Assembly (NCBI GenBank): GCA_035294145.1
Contig: DATGLL010000137.1
Coordinates: 1-14,400 of the forward strand
Direction of reading: 5' to 3'
Source of the DNA: CADDZO01 sp035294145
Lineage (GTDB): Bacteria > Chloroflexota > Dormibacteria > Dormibacterales > Dormibacteraceae
DNA: 14,400 nucleotides
Notes under the pieces: model-generated
Seen by the model: the letters and a program-made list of their open reading frames with translations, nothing else
What the model was told of the DNA's origin: nothing
The model's database searches: none
In this document: positions 5,708 to 13,315 of the stretch, piece after piece
Position numbering within the stretch: position 1 is the stretch's first letter
Layout of the letters: every line of letters starts with the position of its first letter
Program-made: the position numbers and the translations under genes

Positions 5708-6815
5708 CGTTGACACGGCCGTGGCCGCAACAGTCGCTGTCGGGGGGGCGGGGCCCGGGCGAGAGACTCTCACCCGCTACACCATCGAACAGGAGCATCG
5801 GCACGGGGATCGTCATCCAACGGGCCAGTTCTCGGGGTTGCTGAACGCGGTGGCCACTGCCATCAAGATCATCGCCAATCACGTGAACAAAGGAGCGCTG
5901 CTCGGAACTCTCGGGAGCGCGGGCTCAGAGAACGCCCAGGGAGAGGTCCAGAAGAAGTTGGACGTGATCAGCAACGAGGTGATGGTCTCCCAGACCGAGT
6001 GGGGAGGGTTCCTGGCCGCCCTTGTCTCGGAGGAGATGTCCGGCGTCTACCGGATCCCGGCATCCTACAAGCGGGGAAAGTACCTCCTGGTGTTCGACCC
6101 TCTAGACGGTTCGAGCAACATAGACCTGAACATCTCGGTCGGCAGCATCTTCTCCGTGCTGCGTTCCCCGAGCGAGGAGCCGACCGTGGAGGACTTCCTT
6201 CAGCCGGGAACCGAGCAGGTCTGCGCCGGCTTCGCCCTGTACGGCCCGGCGACGATGCTCATCCTGACCACCGGTGACGGGGTTGACGGCTTCACGCTCG
6301 ACCGCGACATCGGCGCTTTCATTTTGACCCACCCTCAGATGCGGATACCGCCGGAGACGGCAGAGTTCGCCATCAATGCGTCGAACGAACGGTTCTGGGA
6401 GCCACCGGTTCGCCGCTACGTCCAGGAATGCCTCGCCGGCAAGAGCGGGCCTCGGCACAAGGACTTCAACATGCGCTGGGTAGCCTCTCTTGTTGCGGAG
6501 ACTTTCCGGATCCTGGTTCGCGGGGGCGTCTTCCTCTACCCCGCGGACACCAAGATGCCAAGTCGTAACGGGCGGCTGCGCCTGCTCTACGAGGCCAGCC
6601 CCATCTCCTTCATCGTCGAACAGGCGGGCGGCCGTGCCAGTACCGGACGTCAGCGGATCCTGGAGGTGGTTCCGCAGGGCATCCACCAGCGGGTGCCTCT
6701 GATATTTGGCTCCGCAAACGAGGTGGAGCTGATAAATCGCTACCACCGCGAGGAGGGAGAGCCGCCCGCGTTCGACTCGTCGCTCTTCAATTCCCGATCG
6801 ATGCTCAAGTTCTGA
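5700..6815 (+). CDS. fbp: Class I fructose-1,6-bisphosphatase
   Basis: 371 residues from GTG 5700, overlapping the aldolase stop. GGAGG (5686-5690) nine bases upstream supports this start; GTG 5721 is an unsupported alternative. The family core begins near residue 24 (LTRYTIEQ), so the protein has an N-terminal extension of roughly 20 residues. The metal site includes E111/E112 (SEEM) and FDPLDGSSN (132-140) with D133 and D136. The late Glu is E298 in LLYEASP, followed by the EQAGG and HQR motifs. It hydrolyses fructose-1,6-bisphosphate to fructose-6-phosphate for ribulose-1,5-bisphosphate regeneration. In many autotrophs the cbb-linked enzyme also acts on sedoheptulose-1,7-bisphosphate; that activity cannot be read from sequence here. 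No separate SBPase is visible in the window. Confidence 0.95.
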   Translation: MLDVDTAVAATVAVGGAGPGRETLTRYTIEQEHRHGDRHPTGQFSGLLNAVATAIKIIANHVNKGALLGTLGSAGSENAQGEVQKKLDVISNEVMVSQTEWGGFLAALVSEEMSGVYRIPASYKRGKYLLVFDPLDGSSNIDLNISVGSIFSVLRSPSEEPTVEDFLQPGTEQVCAGFALYGPATMLILTTGDGVDGFTLDRDIGAFILTHPQMRIPPETAEFAINASNERFWEPPVRRYVQECLAGKSGPRHKDFNMRWVASLVAETFRILVRGGVFLYPADTKMPSRNGRLRLLYEASPISFIVEQAGGRASTGRQRILEVVPQGIHQRVPLIFGSANEVELINRYHREEGEPPAFDSSLFNSRSMLKF

Positions 6816-6828
6816 CGGAGCGGGAACC

Positions 6829-7710
6829 ATGTCGATCGCACATCCTGTGGTTGCCATCACAGGTTCGTCCGGAGCCGGGACAACGTCGGTCACCCGGACG
6901 ATCCAACACATCTTCCGCAGAGAACATATAAACGCCTGTCTGGTGGAAGGTGACTCCTTCCATCGCTACGACCGTGCCGAGATGCAGGAGGCGACCGCCA
7001 AGGCAGAAGCCGATGGCAACCATCACTTCTGCCACTTTTCCCCAGAAGCCAACCTGCTCGTCGAGCTCGAGCAGTTGTTCGAGGCTTATGGGAGGAGTGG
7101 CCAGGGGCGGATCCGCAGGTACCTCCACAACGAAGTGGAGGCCCGCCCCTACGCGCAGCCGCCCGGGACCTTCACTCCGTGGGAGGACATCCCTCCGGGT
7201 ACCGACATGCTCTTCTACGAGGGCTTGCACGGAGCGGTGGTCACGGAGGAGGCCAACGTCGCGCGTCACGCCGACCTGCTCGTCGGCGTGGTCCCGATCA
7301 TCAACTTGGAGTGGATACAGAAGGCGATTCGGGACAAGACCGAACGCGGCTACTCGACCGAGGCGGTGATGGACACGATCCTCCGGCGCATGCCGGACTA
7401 CGTGAACCACATCTGCCCTCAGTTCTCCAGGACCCACATCAACTTCCAGCGGGTTCCCACCGTGGATACCTCCGACCCGTTCATTGCGAGGTTCATCCCT
7501 GCACTGGACGAGAGCTTCGTGGTGATCCGCTTTGCCAACCCCCGAGGGATCGATTTCCCTTACTTGCTCTCGATGCTGCACGACTCTTTCATGTCACGAC
7601 CGAACACCATCGTGGTACCGGGAGGGAAGATGGAGTTGGCGATGCAGCTAATATTCACACCGCTCCTGCTGCGGCTCATGGAGCGCAGGGCTTCGGTTCT
7701 GGCTGCTTGA
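6829..7710 (+). CDS. cbbP: Phosphoribulokinase, proteobacterial type
   Basis: 293 residues from ATG 6829 with GGAG 8 bases upstream; the gap from fbp is 13 bases. The Walker A loop GSSGAGTTS is at 12-20. The catalytic residues fall at the numbers known for the Rhodobacter sphaeroides enzyme: D42, H45, R49, H100, E131, K165, R168, D169, R173, R186 and R187. That match, and the length near 290, place it in the octameric proteobacterial class rather than the cyanobacterial/plant class. It phosphorylates ribulose-5-phosphate with ATP to ribulose-1,5-bisphosphate, the RuBisCO substrate. The proteobacterial enzymes are typically NADH-activated and not thioredoxin-regulated. The stop TGA shares a base with the next ATG (TGATG), implying coupling to cbbY. 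Confidence 0.96.
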   Translation: MSIAHPVVAITGSSGAGTTSVTRTIQHIFRREHINACLVEGDSFHRYDRAEMQEATAKAEADGNHHFCHFSPEANLLVELEQLFEAYGRSGQGRIRRYLHNEVEARPYAQPPGTFTPWEDIPPGTDMLFYEGLHGAVVTEEANVARHADLLVGVVPIINLEWIQKAIRDKTERGYSTEAVMDTILRRMPDYVNHICPQFSRTHINFQRVPTVDTSDPFIARFIPALDESFVVIRFANPRGIDFPYLLSMLHDSFMSRPNTIVVPGGKMELAMQLIFTPLLLRLMERRASVLAA

Positions 7711-8555
7711 TGCCCGGGTTTTGGTCGTCATCCGGCTCCAGGCTGGAAGCGGTCGTCTTCGACGTGGACGGCACGCTGGCCGAGACCGAGCGCGATGGTC
7801 ACAGGGTGGCGTTCAATGCCGCCTTCAAGCGTCACCGCCTTCCATTCCACTGGTCGGTCGAAGAGTACGGAGATCTTCTGGCCGTCACGGGAGGGCGCAG
7901 ACGCCTGGAGGTGTTCCTCGAGTCGAATGGGGTGGACGACGCCGAGGAGGTCGCAGCCGAAGTCCATCGGACCAAGACAACCATGTTTGCCAGGTGGATC
8001 CGCTTGGGGATCGGCTTCAAGGCGAGACCCGGTGTGGAGGCGCTGCTAGCGGGACTGAGAGCCAAAGGTGTGAGGCTCGCCGTCGCCTCGACAGGTCGGC
8101 GCGACTGGGTCGAGCCCGTTCTGTGCGGGTTGTTCGCTGACAAGCTGTTCGAGGTGGTGGTCACAGGAGATGACGTCCACCGGCTGAAGCCCGACCCGGA
8201 GGGCTACCTGCTGGCCCTCGACCGTCTGGGGGTCCCGCCCGAGCGGGCGCTTGCGGTAGAGGACTCTCCGCCGGGCCTAGCGGCGGCCAGTGCTGCGGGC
8301 TTGGCCTGCGTTGTCGTCGCGTCGGCGTACAACCTCGGGGCTGACTTTCGCGGAGCGTCGGCGGTGGTCGACGGCTACCTTAGCGGAGGAGGCGAACCAT
8401 CGGGGCCGGCGGCGAGCTGCGTCGCAGAGGGGGTGACTGCCGAGGCTCTGCGCTGTGTCCACGCCGCTGCCTTCGATGATCGGGGAGGCTTCGGCGGTCA
8501 GCCACTCGCGCCGGCACCGACCAGCGCAACCAGGTCGGCGAGTCGGCTCGAATAG
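7710..8555 (+). CDS. cbbY: CbbY-type HAD phosphatase
   Basis: 281 residues from ATG 7710, sharing one base with the prk stop. HAD motifs are all present. Motif I is FDVDGT (17-22, nucleophile D18, acid D20). Motif II is ASTG (126-129) and motif III Lys160 in HRLKPDP. Motif IV is VEDSPPG (183-189). An alpha-helical cap lies between motifs I and II. CbbY proteins remove misfire products such as xylulose-1,5-bisphosphate that inhibit RuBisCO; this function follows from the family and the operon. The family is usually about 220-255 residues. This protein has a longer C-terminal tail, and its last 58 bases overlap the opposing gap gene. The tail (roughly 235-281) has no recognised domain. Confidence 0.9.
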   Translation: MPGFWSSSGSRLEAVVFDVDGTLAETERDGHRVAFNAAFKRHRLPFHWSVEEYGDLLAVTGGRRRLEVFLESNGVDDAEEVAAEVHRTKTTMFARWIRLGIGFKARPGVEALLAGLRAKGVRLAVASTGRRDWVEPVLCGLFADKLFEVVVTGDDVHRLKPDPEGYLLALDRLGVPPERALAVEDSPPGLAAASAAGLACVVVASAYNLGADFRGASAVVDGYLSGGGEPSGPAASCVAEGVTAEALRCVHAAAFDDRGGFGGQPLAPAPTSATRSASRLE

Positions 8556-9508
8556 CCCCACTCGTTGTCGTACCAGCCGAAGACCTTCACCAGGCTGCCG
8601 GCGGCCATGGTGAGCAGGCTGTCGAAGGTGCAAGATGCAGGGGAGCCGATGATGTCGCTGCTGACGATCGGCTCGTCGCAATAGGCCAGGACCTTGGACA
8701 GGGGCCCGGAGGAGGCGGCGCGGCGAAACGCCTCGTTGATCTCTTCGACTCCCACCGAGCGCGACAGAACGGCGGTGAGGTCGGTGATGGACCCGTCGAT
8801 CACCGGGACCCGCATGGCCGTGCCGTCCAGCCGTCCCTTCATGTCCGGCATCACCAGGCTGGTGGCCCGGGCCGCGCCGGTCGATGTGGGGACGATGTTC
8901 ACTCCTGCCGCCCGGGCGCGGCGCAGGTCCCTGTGAGCCAGGTCCAGGAGGTTCTGGTCGTTGGTGGAGGCGTGGACGGTGGTGATGAGCCCCCGTTCGA
9001 GGCCGAAGGCGCTGTCGAGGACCTTCACCATCGGGACGATGCAGTTGGTGGTGCACGACGCATTCGAGACGACCCGGTGCCTGTCGGGGTCGAAGTCGGA
9101 GTCGTTCACCCCGATCACGATGGTGGCGTCCGCGCCGGAAGCGGGGGCCGAGATGACCACCCTGGAAGCTCCGGCTTCGAGGTGGGCGGACGCCTTGGCC
9201 CCGTCGGTGAACACTCCGGTCGATTCGACGGCGACGTCCACGTCGAAGTCGGCCCACGGTATTGCCTTGGGCTCGCGTTCGGACAGGGTGGCGATCCTGC
9301 GGTCGCCGACGCTGATCGAGTTCGCGCTGTGGTCCACGGGGAAGGCGAGGCGGCCGTACGTCGAGTCGAACTTCAGCAGATGGGCGTTGGTGGCCGGAGG
9401 GACCAGGTCGTTGATGGCGACCACTTCCAGGTCGTCCCGGGTCAGGGTGGCACGCAAGAAGTTGCGTCCGATCCTGCCGAAACCATTGATGCCGACTCTT
9501 ACGGTCAA
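8498..9508 (-). CDS. gap: Glyceraldehyde-3-phosphate dehydrogenase
   Basis: 336 residues, the family's normal length. The start is TTG at 9508 (reverse strand), preceded by AGGGAGG at a good distance. NGFGRIGR (8-15) is the dinucleotide fold. Asp34 in AIND is the residue usually associated with NAD preference, so NADPH use is not obvious. SNASCTTNC (148-156) holds the nucleophile C152, and H179 is the partner base. WYDNEWGYS is near the end. In this context it would run in the reductive direction, turning 1,3-bisphosphoglycerate into glyceraldehyde-3-phosphate. It follows rpe after a 21-base gap in a two-gene reverse operon. Its 3' end overlaps the convergent cbbY by 58 bases. Confidence 0.96.
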   Translation of the reverse strand: MTVRVGINGFGRIGRNFLRATLTRDDLEVVAINDLVPPATNAHLLKFDSTYGRLAFPVDHSANSISVGDRRIATLSEREPKAIPWADFDVDVAVESTGVFTDGAKASAHLEAGASRVVISAPASGADATIVIGVNDSDFDPDRHRVVSNASCTTNCIVPMVKVLDSAFGLERGLITTVHASTNDQNLLDLAHRDLRRARAAGVNIVPTSTGAARATSLVMPDMKGRLDGTAMRVPVIDGSITDLTAVLSRSVGVEEINEAFRRAASSGPLSKVLAYCDEPIVSSDIIGSPASCTFDSLLTMAAGSLVKVFGWYDNEWGYSSRLADLVALVGAGASG

Positions 9509-9529
9509 GAGCTTCCCTCCCTGAGACGC

Positions 9530-10261
9530 TCAGCGGTTCTCAGCGTCGAGGGCGATCTGGATCATCTCGTCGATCGCCCGCTTCTTCCCTCCGGGATGGC
9601 GGTAGACGGCGCTCCCCGAGACGAACACCCTGGCTCCTGCCAGGTACGCGCCTGCGATGGTGCTGGATGAGATACCGCCGTCTACGGCCACCTGGATCTG
9701 CCGGCTGCCATGCTCGACGAGGGCAGCGGTCTCGCGGACCTTCGCTTCCATCGAAGAGATGTAGAGCTGGCCGCCGAACCCGGGATTGACTGTCATAACC
9801 AGCACGAGGTCGATGAGGTCCAGGACGTGGTTGACAATCCAAGGCGCGGTCGCCGGGTTCAGGGCTACCCCAGCGCTCATCCCGAGCTCGTTGATCGCTC
9901 CGAGTGTGCGATGCAGATGGGTGCAGGTCTCGGCGTGGACTATGAGCCGCTGGCAGCCAGCCTCGGCCCAACGCTCGAGGAGCAGGTCGGGGTTGGCAAC
10001 CATCAGATGCGCTTCGAACGGGATCGTGGCAAAGCCGCGGGTCGCCGCCACGATGTCGGGGCCGAAGGTCAGATTCGGCACGAAACAGCCGTCCATCACG
10101 TCCCAGTGGATGCGGTCGGCTCCGGCGGCCTCCATCTCCTGCACATCGCTCCCGAGCTCGGCGAAGTTGCCGGTGAGCAGAGAGGGGGCAATGGCTATAC
10201 CTCGCGCGACCCCCCCTGGCGGGCCCGTCCGATTGGTGCCCGTAGCGGCGAAGCTGACCAT
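9530..10261 (-). CDS. rpe: Ribulose-phosphate 3-epimerase
   Basis: 243 residues. An in-frame TAG just upstream makes the ATG at 10261 the first possible start, yet the GGAGG before it is only one base away, so a leaderless transcript is plausible. The TIM-barrel core starts near residue 22 (IAIAPSLL), leaving an N-terminal extension of about 20 residues over the usual 215-225. Signature residues are present: HWDVMDG (52-58, catalytic D54), FEAHLMV (82-88, H85 metal ligand), VNPGFGGQ, and VDGGI (193-197, catalytic D194). It interconverts ribulose-5-phosphate and xylulose-5-phosphate in the regeneration phase. It leads the reverse operon with gap and is divergent from the response regulator gene. 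Confidence 0.95.
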   Translation of the reverse strand: MVSFAATGTNRTGPPGGVARGIAIAPSLLTGNFAELGSDVQEMEAAGADRIHWDVMDGCFVPNLTFGPDIVAATRGFATIPFEAHLMVANPDLLLERWAEAGCQRLIVHAETCTHLHRTLGAINELGMSAGVALNPATAPWIVNHVLDLIDLVLVMTVNPGFGGQLYISSMEAKVRETAALVEHGSRQIQVAVDGGISSSTIAGAYLAGARVFVSGSAVYRHPGGKKRAIDEMIQIALDAENR

Positions 10262-10362
10262 GCCTCCAGGCTACGTACCTCGGGAGAGGGCTTCTTCCCC
10301 CGGGGTGGTGAGCGAACGGGGGAGCAGGCCGCGTCTGCCGCAACGGTCATATCATCGCTGGG
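10262..10362. promoter_or_regulatory. Divergent promoter region rpe / response regulator
   Basis: A 101-base spacer separates the divergent starts. Forward, TATCAT (10350-10355) is a good -10 placed 7 bases before the GTG of the response regulator, so transcription would start at or next to the start codon. In reverse, TAGCCT (10272-10267) lies similarly close to the rpe ATG. No strong -35 is visible for either. Leaderless transcripts, common in actinobacteria, would explain the absent or badly spaced ribosome sites. Confidence 0.4.
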
Positions 10363-11037
10363 GTGGAGAGCACCGCACCGCGAGATGGCCCGATTCGGCT
10401 GCTGGTGGTCGACGACCATCAGATGGTGCTGGACGGCTTGACCGCGATGCTGCGCTCCTATGCCGACCGCGCCACCGTGGTGTTCGCTACCACGGATCCC
10501 GCCGAGGCGCTGTCGTGCGCAGCGGGGTCCGAGATCGACGTGGCCTTGGTCGACGTGCGGATCAAGTCCGTCTCGGGCCTCGAGCTGTGCTCGGAGCTCC
10601 GGCGACGCAACGCCATCCTCAAGGTGGTGATGCTCACCGTCTACGACGACGAGCAGTACCTGTTCGAGGCCCTGCGAGTCGGTGCTTCCGGCTATCTCAC
10701 GAAGCAGGTGCTGGCAGAGGACCTGCTGGCGCACCTGTCGAGGGTGATGGAGGGCGAGATAGTGGTCGACCCCTCTCTTGCCGGCCGGGTCGCCATGTCT
10801 GCCGCGAGGGTGCAGAGAGGAGACTTCTGGGCGGGCGCCAGGTTCGGCCTCAGCCAGCGGGAAAGCGAAGTGCTCGAGTTGATGGTGAAGGGACACACCA
10901 ACCGGGCGATCGCTCGTCGCCTCGTGCTGGGCGAGGAGACGGTGAAGACCCATGCCCGCTCGCTGTATCGCAAGCTGGGCGTGGCCGACCGAGCCCAAGC
11001 CGTGGCGTTCGCCCTGAGGGAGGGGATCTTCGCTTGA
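10363..11037 (+). CDS. NarL/FixJ-family response regulator
   Basis: 224 residues from GTG 10363. The receiver domain (about 10-130) has the acidic pair D17/D18, phosphoacceptor D64 (ALVDVR), T92 and K114 (YLTK). A LuxR-type DNA-binding domain follows at about 158-222, with LSQRESEVLELMVKGHTNRA leading into the recognition helix region EETVKTHARSLYRKLGV. No ribosome binding site precedes the start, which fits a leaderless message. It overlaps the downstream histidine kinase gene by 4 bases, so the two form a cognate pair. Its position among rpe, gap, cbbR and cbbL suggests control of CO2-fixation genes; that target assignment is inference. Confidence 0.93.
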   Translation: MESTAPRDGPIRLLVVDDHQMVLDGLTAMLRSYADRATVVFATTDPAEALSCAAGSEIDVALVDVRIKSVSGLELCSELRRRNAILKVVMLTVYDDEQYLFEALRVGASGYLTKQVLAEDLLAHLSRVMEGEIVVDPSLAGRVAMSAARVQRGDFWAGARFGLSQRESEVLELMVKGHTNRAIARRLVLGEETVKTHARSLYRKLGVADRAQAVAFALREGIFA

Positions 11038-12308
11038 GCAGGATGCCTCCCCGTTCTCGGCTGCTCAGCGGGATCGTGGCCATAGCAGCAGAGGAGCGGT
11101 CCTTCCGCGAGGTCCTTCGCCGCAGCGCGGCTTTGGTTGTCCAAGCCACCGGCTCCGACGCCTGCTTCTTGCACGTCGTGGACCGGGATCGCTCCGAGGT
11201 GGTGCTGATGGGGGCTCATCCCGAGGAGTTCGATACCCTTGCCGGCTCCATTCGTCTGCCGATCGGGCAAGGGGTCGCCGGCTGGGTCGCCCTGCACGGT
11301 GAGATCGCCGTAGTGGAGGACAAGTGGTCGGACCCCCGGTATCGTTACATACCGGAGCTCAAGGGTGAGAACTACCGGTCTTTGGTTTCGGCTCCACTCC
11401 TGCGGCCGGGTCGGTCGCCGGTGGGCGTGGTGAACGTCCACTCCCACGACCCGCAGCATTTCACGTCGGAGCTTGTAGGGAGGCTGGCGGAGGTGGCCGA
11501 TCTTCTTGCTGGGATCGTCGAGGCAGCCGTGCTGCACGAGCAGTTGAGGCAGCGCGAGGAGCAGTTGGAGCGCTTCACCGAGCAGATGATCGAGATGCAA
11601 GAAGCAGATCGCCGCCGTATAGCGTCCGACATACACGACGGCATCTCGCAGCGTCTGGTGAGCGCCTGGTACCACTTGGGCGCAGCACGCTCGCAGCTAG
11701 AGGCAGAGATTGCGGTGGGGGGGAGCCGCCGGCCCGATGAAGCCGATGCAGGAAGCACGGCAGCTCAGCGTCCTGGGCCGTTCCCCGCGGCGCTGGCGGA
11801 GATCGACGCCGTCGAGGGGCTGCTGCGGGATGCGCTGGACGAGGCCAGGGGAGCGATAACCGGCCTGCGCCCCACCGTGCTCGACGACCTGGGTTTGGCA
11901 GCCGCGATCGGCTCGCTGGCTCGCTCTGCCGGCGGTTTCCAACTGGAATTGGATCTGCAGCCGTGCGAGGCAGCCTCGCATCTGGAGATGTGCGTCTACC
12001 GGGTCGCTCAAGAGGCTGTCCAGAACGTTGTCAAGCATTCGAGTGCTTCGGCGCTCCGGGTTGCACTTCGCTGCGAGGATGAAATGATGGTGCTCGAGGT
12101 TGCCGACAACGGACGGGGCTTCGACCGGGCGGCTGGCAGGCGGCCGGGCAGTTGCGGGCTGGACGGCATGTCCGAGCGAGCTGCGCTGGTTGGGGGCTCG
12201 CTGGAGGTCCGGTCCGCCCCCGGGCGCGGCACACGTGTGAGGTTGGCCGTGCCCTTGGCGGGGAGCGCGCGCCACCCTGGGTCAGGCCCGGCTGTCTTCC
12301 TCGGGTGA
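11034..12308 (+). CDS. GAF-domain histidine kinase (HisKA_3 / NarL partner)
   Basis: 424 residues if TTG 11034 is the start (4-base overlap with the regulator stop, AGGGAGGGG eight bases upstream); ATG 11043 is the alternative. The upstream open frame back to 9786 is not part of the gene. No transmembrane segment is evident, so it is probably cytoplasmic. A GAF domain covers about 12-165, a coiled-coil linker about 166-195. The HisKA_3 phosphoacceptor box has H201 in RRRIASDIHDG. The HATPase_c domain ends the protein, with an N box (EAVQNVVKH), a G1 box (VADNGRGFD) and a GLDGM motif. A low-complexity insert of about 30 residues (roughly 224-250) sits between the two dimerisation helices. The GAF ligand cannot be read from sequence. 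The 3' end overlaps cbbR by 27 bases, tail to tail. Confidence 0.92.
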   Translation: MSRMPPRSRLLSGIVAIAAEERSFREVLRRSAALVVQATGSDACFLHVVDRDRSEVVLMGAHPEEFDTLAGSIRLPIGQGVAGWVALHGEIAVVEDKWSDPRYRYIPELKGENYRSLVSAPLLRPGRSPVGVVNVHSHDPQHFTSELVGRLAEVADLLAGIVEAAVLHEQLRQREEQLERFTEQMIEMQEADRRRIASDIHDGISQRLVSAWYHLGAARSQLEAEIAVGGSRRPDEADAGSTAAQRPGPFPAALAEIDAVEGLLRDALDEARGAITGLRPTVLDDLGLAAAIGSLARSAGGFQLELDLQPCEAASHLEMCVYRVAQEAVQNVVKHSSASALRVALRCEDEMMVLEVADNGRGFDRAAGRRPGSCGLDGMSERAALVGGSLEVRSAPGRGTRVRLAVPLAGSARHPGSGPAVFLG

Positions 12309-13199
12309 GAAGCTCCAGAGCGAACCGGGGCGGGCCAGGTGTTCGCAGAACCGCAGCGGGGCGGGCGCCAGGCGCTCGCCTTCCCTCACCACGAGGTGCC
12401 ATACCCGCTGCAGCGGCAATGGACCGGCCCTCCACTCCTCGAGCGATCCCTCCTCCAGCTCGCGCTCGACAGCGACCCTCGCCAGGAGAGCGAGGCCTAT
12501 CCCAGCCATGGCCGCCTCCCTTATGGCTGCGTTCGAGCTGATGGTGAGCCTCCTGGGGTCGATGCCGAGAGCAGAGAAGAGCTCCTCGGTGGTGGAGCGG
12601 GTACCCGAGCCTTCCTCGCGTACGAGCCAGGTTCGATGATCCATCGCCTCGGGGCCGACCCTCTTGGGGCCCCTTTTCCGGCCGCTACCGGCGCAGACCA
12701 CGATCAGCTCGTTCGGTGCCGTGGCGACGGTCCTTAGCGAAGTCCCGACAGGTGGTCGCCCTCCCACGGCCAGGTCGACCCCGTAGTTGGCGAGGAGCTC
12801 CCAGACCCGGCTGCGGTTGCCGACTTCGAGCACCACAGCGGTCATCGGGTGCAGACGATTGAAGGAGGCCAGGTCTGGTGGGACCACCTGCTCGCCCGCG
12901 CTGGTCACAGCGGCCAGTCGCAGCGTGCTCCGCCCGGGATCGGCAGCCTCTTGGGTGGCACGCTTGGCGTCGTCCCACAGGCCGAGGAGCCGCTCGGCGT
13001 AGCTGGCCAGCGTGGAACCGGCGGGGGTGACGACCACGCCCCGGCCCTCCCGGGCGAGCAGCTCCACCCCCAGCTCTTTCTCCAGGGCGTTGACTGCGGC
13101 TGATATCGCCGGCTGGCTCACCACCAAGTCCTCCGCAGCCAGATGCACGGACCTGCGCCTGGCGACCGCCGCCAGAGCCCTCAACTGGGTGGGAGTCAT
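12282..13199 (-). CDS. cbbR: LysR-family regulator, probable CbbR
   Basis: 305 residues, typical of LysR regulators. The N-terminal winged helix-turn-helix (1-60) carries the hallmark VSQPAISAAVNALEKELGVEL (27-47), then VVTPAG and the linker helix. The remainder is a periplasmic-binding-protein-like effector domain. The start ATG 13199 is chosen because the family begins MTxxQLR; a weak AAGG lies about 8 bases upstream. The name rests on sequence class plus divergent orientation directly next to cbbL, the standard arrangement for CbbR. CbbR activators sense metabolites such as ribulose-1,5-bisphosphate or NADPH; which applies here is unknown. It likely binds the spacer between the two genes and controls both. 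Confidence 0.88.
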   Translation of the reverse strand: MTPTQLRALAAVARRRSVHLAAEDLVVSQPAISAAVNALEKELGVELLAREGRGVVVTPAGSTLASYAERLLGLWDDAKRATQEAADPGRSTLRLAAVTSAGEQVVPPDLASFNRLHPMTAVVLEVGNRSRVWELLANYGVDLAVGGRPPVGTSLRTVATAPNELIVVCAGSGRKRGPKRVGPEAMDHRTWLVREEGSGTRSTTEELFSALGIDPRRLTISSNAAIREAAMAGIGLALLARVAVERELEEGSLEEWRAGPLPLQRVWHLVVREGERLAPAPLRFCEHLARPGSLWSFSPEEDSRA

Positions 13200-13315
13200 A
13201 AATATGACCTTATCAAAAGAATCTTACATTTTACTAGACTATGAAGATTGTGTGCTCCATCATGGGAGGGCGCCCTTCCAGTCGGCACGGCGCAGAGCGC
13301 AAGGAGCGAGAGAAA
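13200..13315. promoter_or_regulatory. cbbR-cbbL divergent control region
   Basis: This 116-base spacer has a sharply AT-rich left half (13200-13255), contrasting with the GC-rich surroundings. It contains AATCTT (13220-13225) and AAGATT (13244-13249), perfect complements 18 bases apart. It also contains CTT-ATCAA-AAG (13209-13219), a short interrupted dyad close to the cbbR start. TAGACT (13235-13240) could be a -10 for cbbL. The CbbR half-site pattern TNA-N7-TNA was looked for and not found in clean form. The ribosome site AAGGAG (13301-13306) precedes the cbbL ATG by 9 bases. Confidence 0.55.

Noticed and set aside
4715..5773. 352-codon minus-strand open frame across the aldolase gene
   Set aside because: Shadow of the fba coding sequence; no start signal and no protein motif.
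8277..9257. 326-codon minus-strand frame within gap
   Set aside because: Out-of-frame reading of gap with Arg/Pro/Gly-rich low-complexity translation; the true gap frame has all catalytic motifs.
9786..11033. Upstream extension of the histidine kinase frame
   Set aside because: It reads antisense through rpe and out of frame through the response regulator; kinase homology starts only after 11034.
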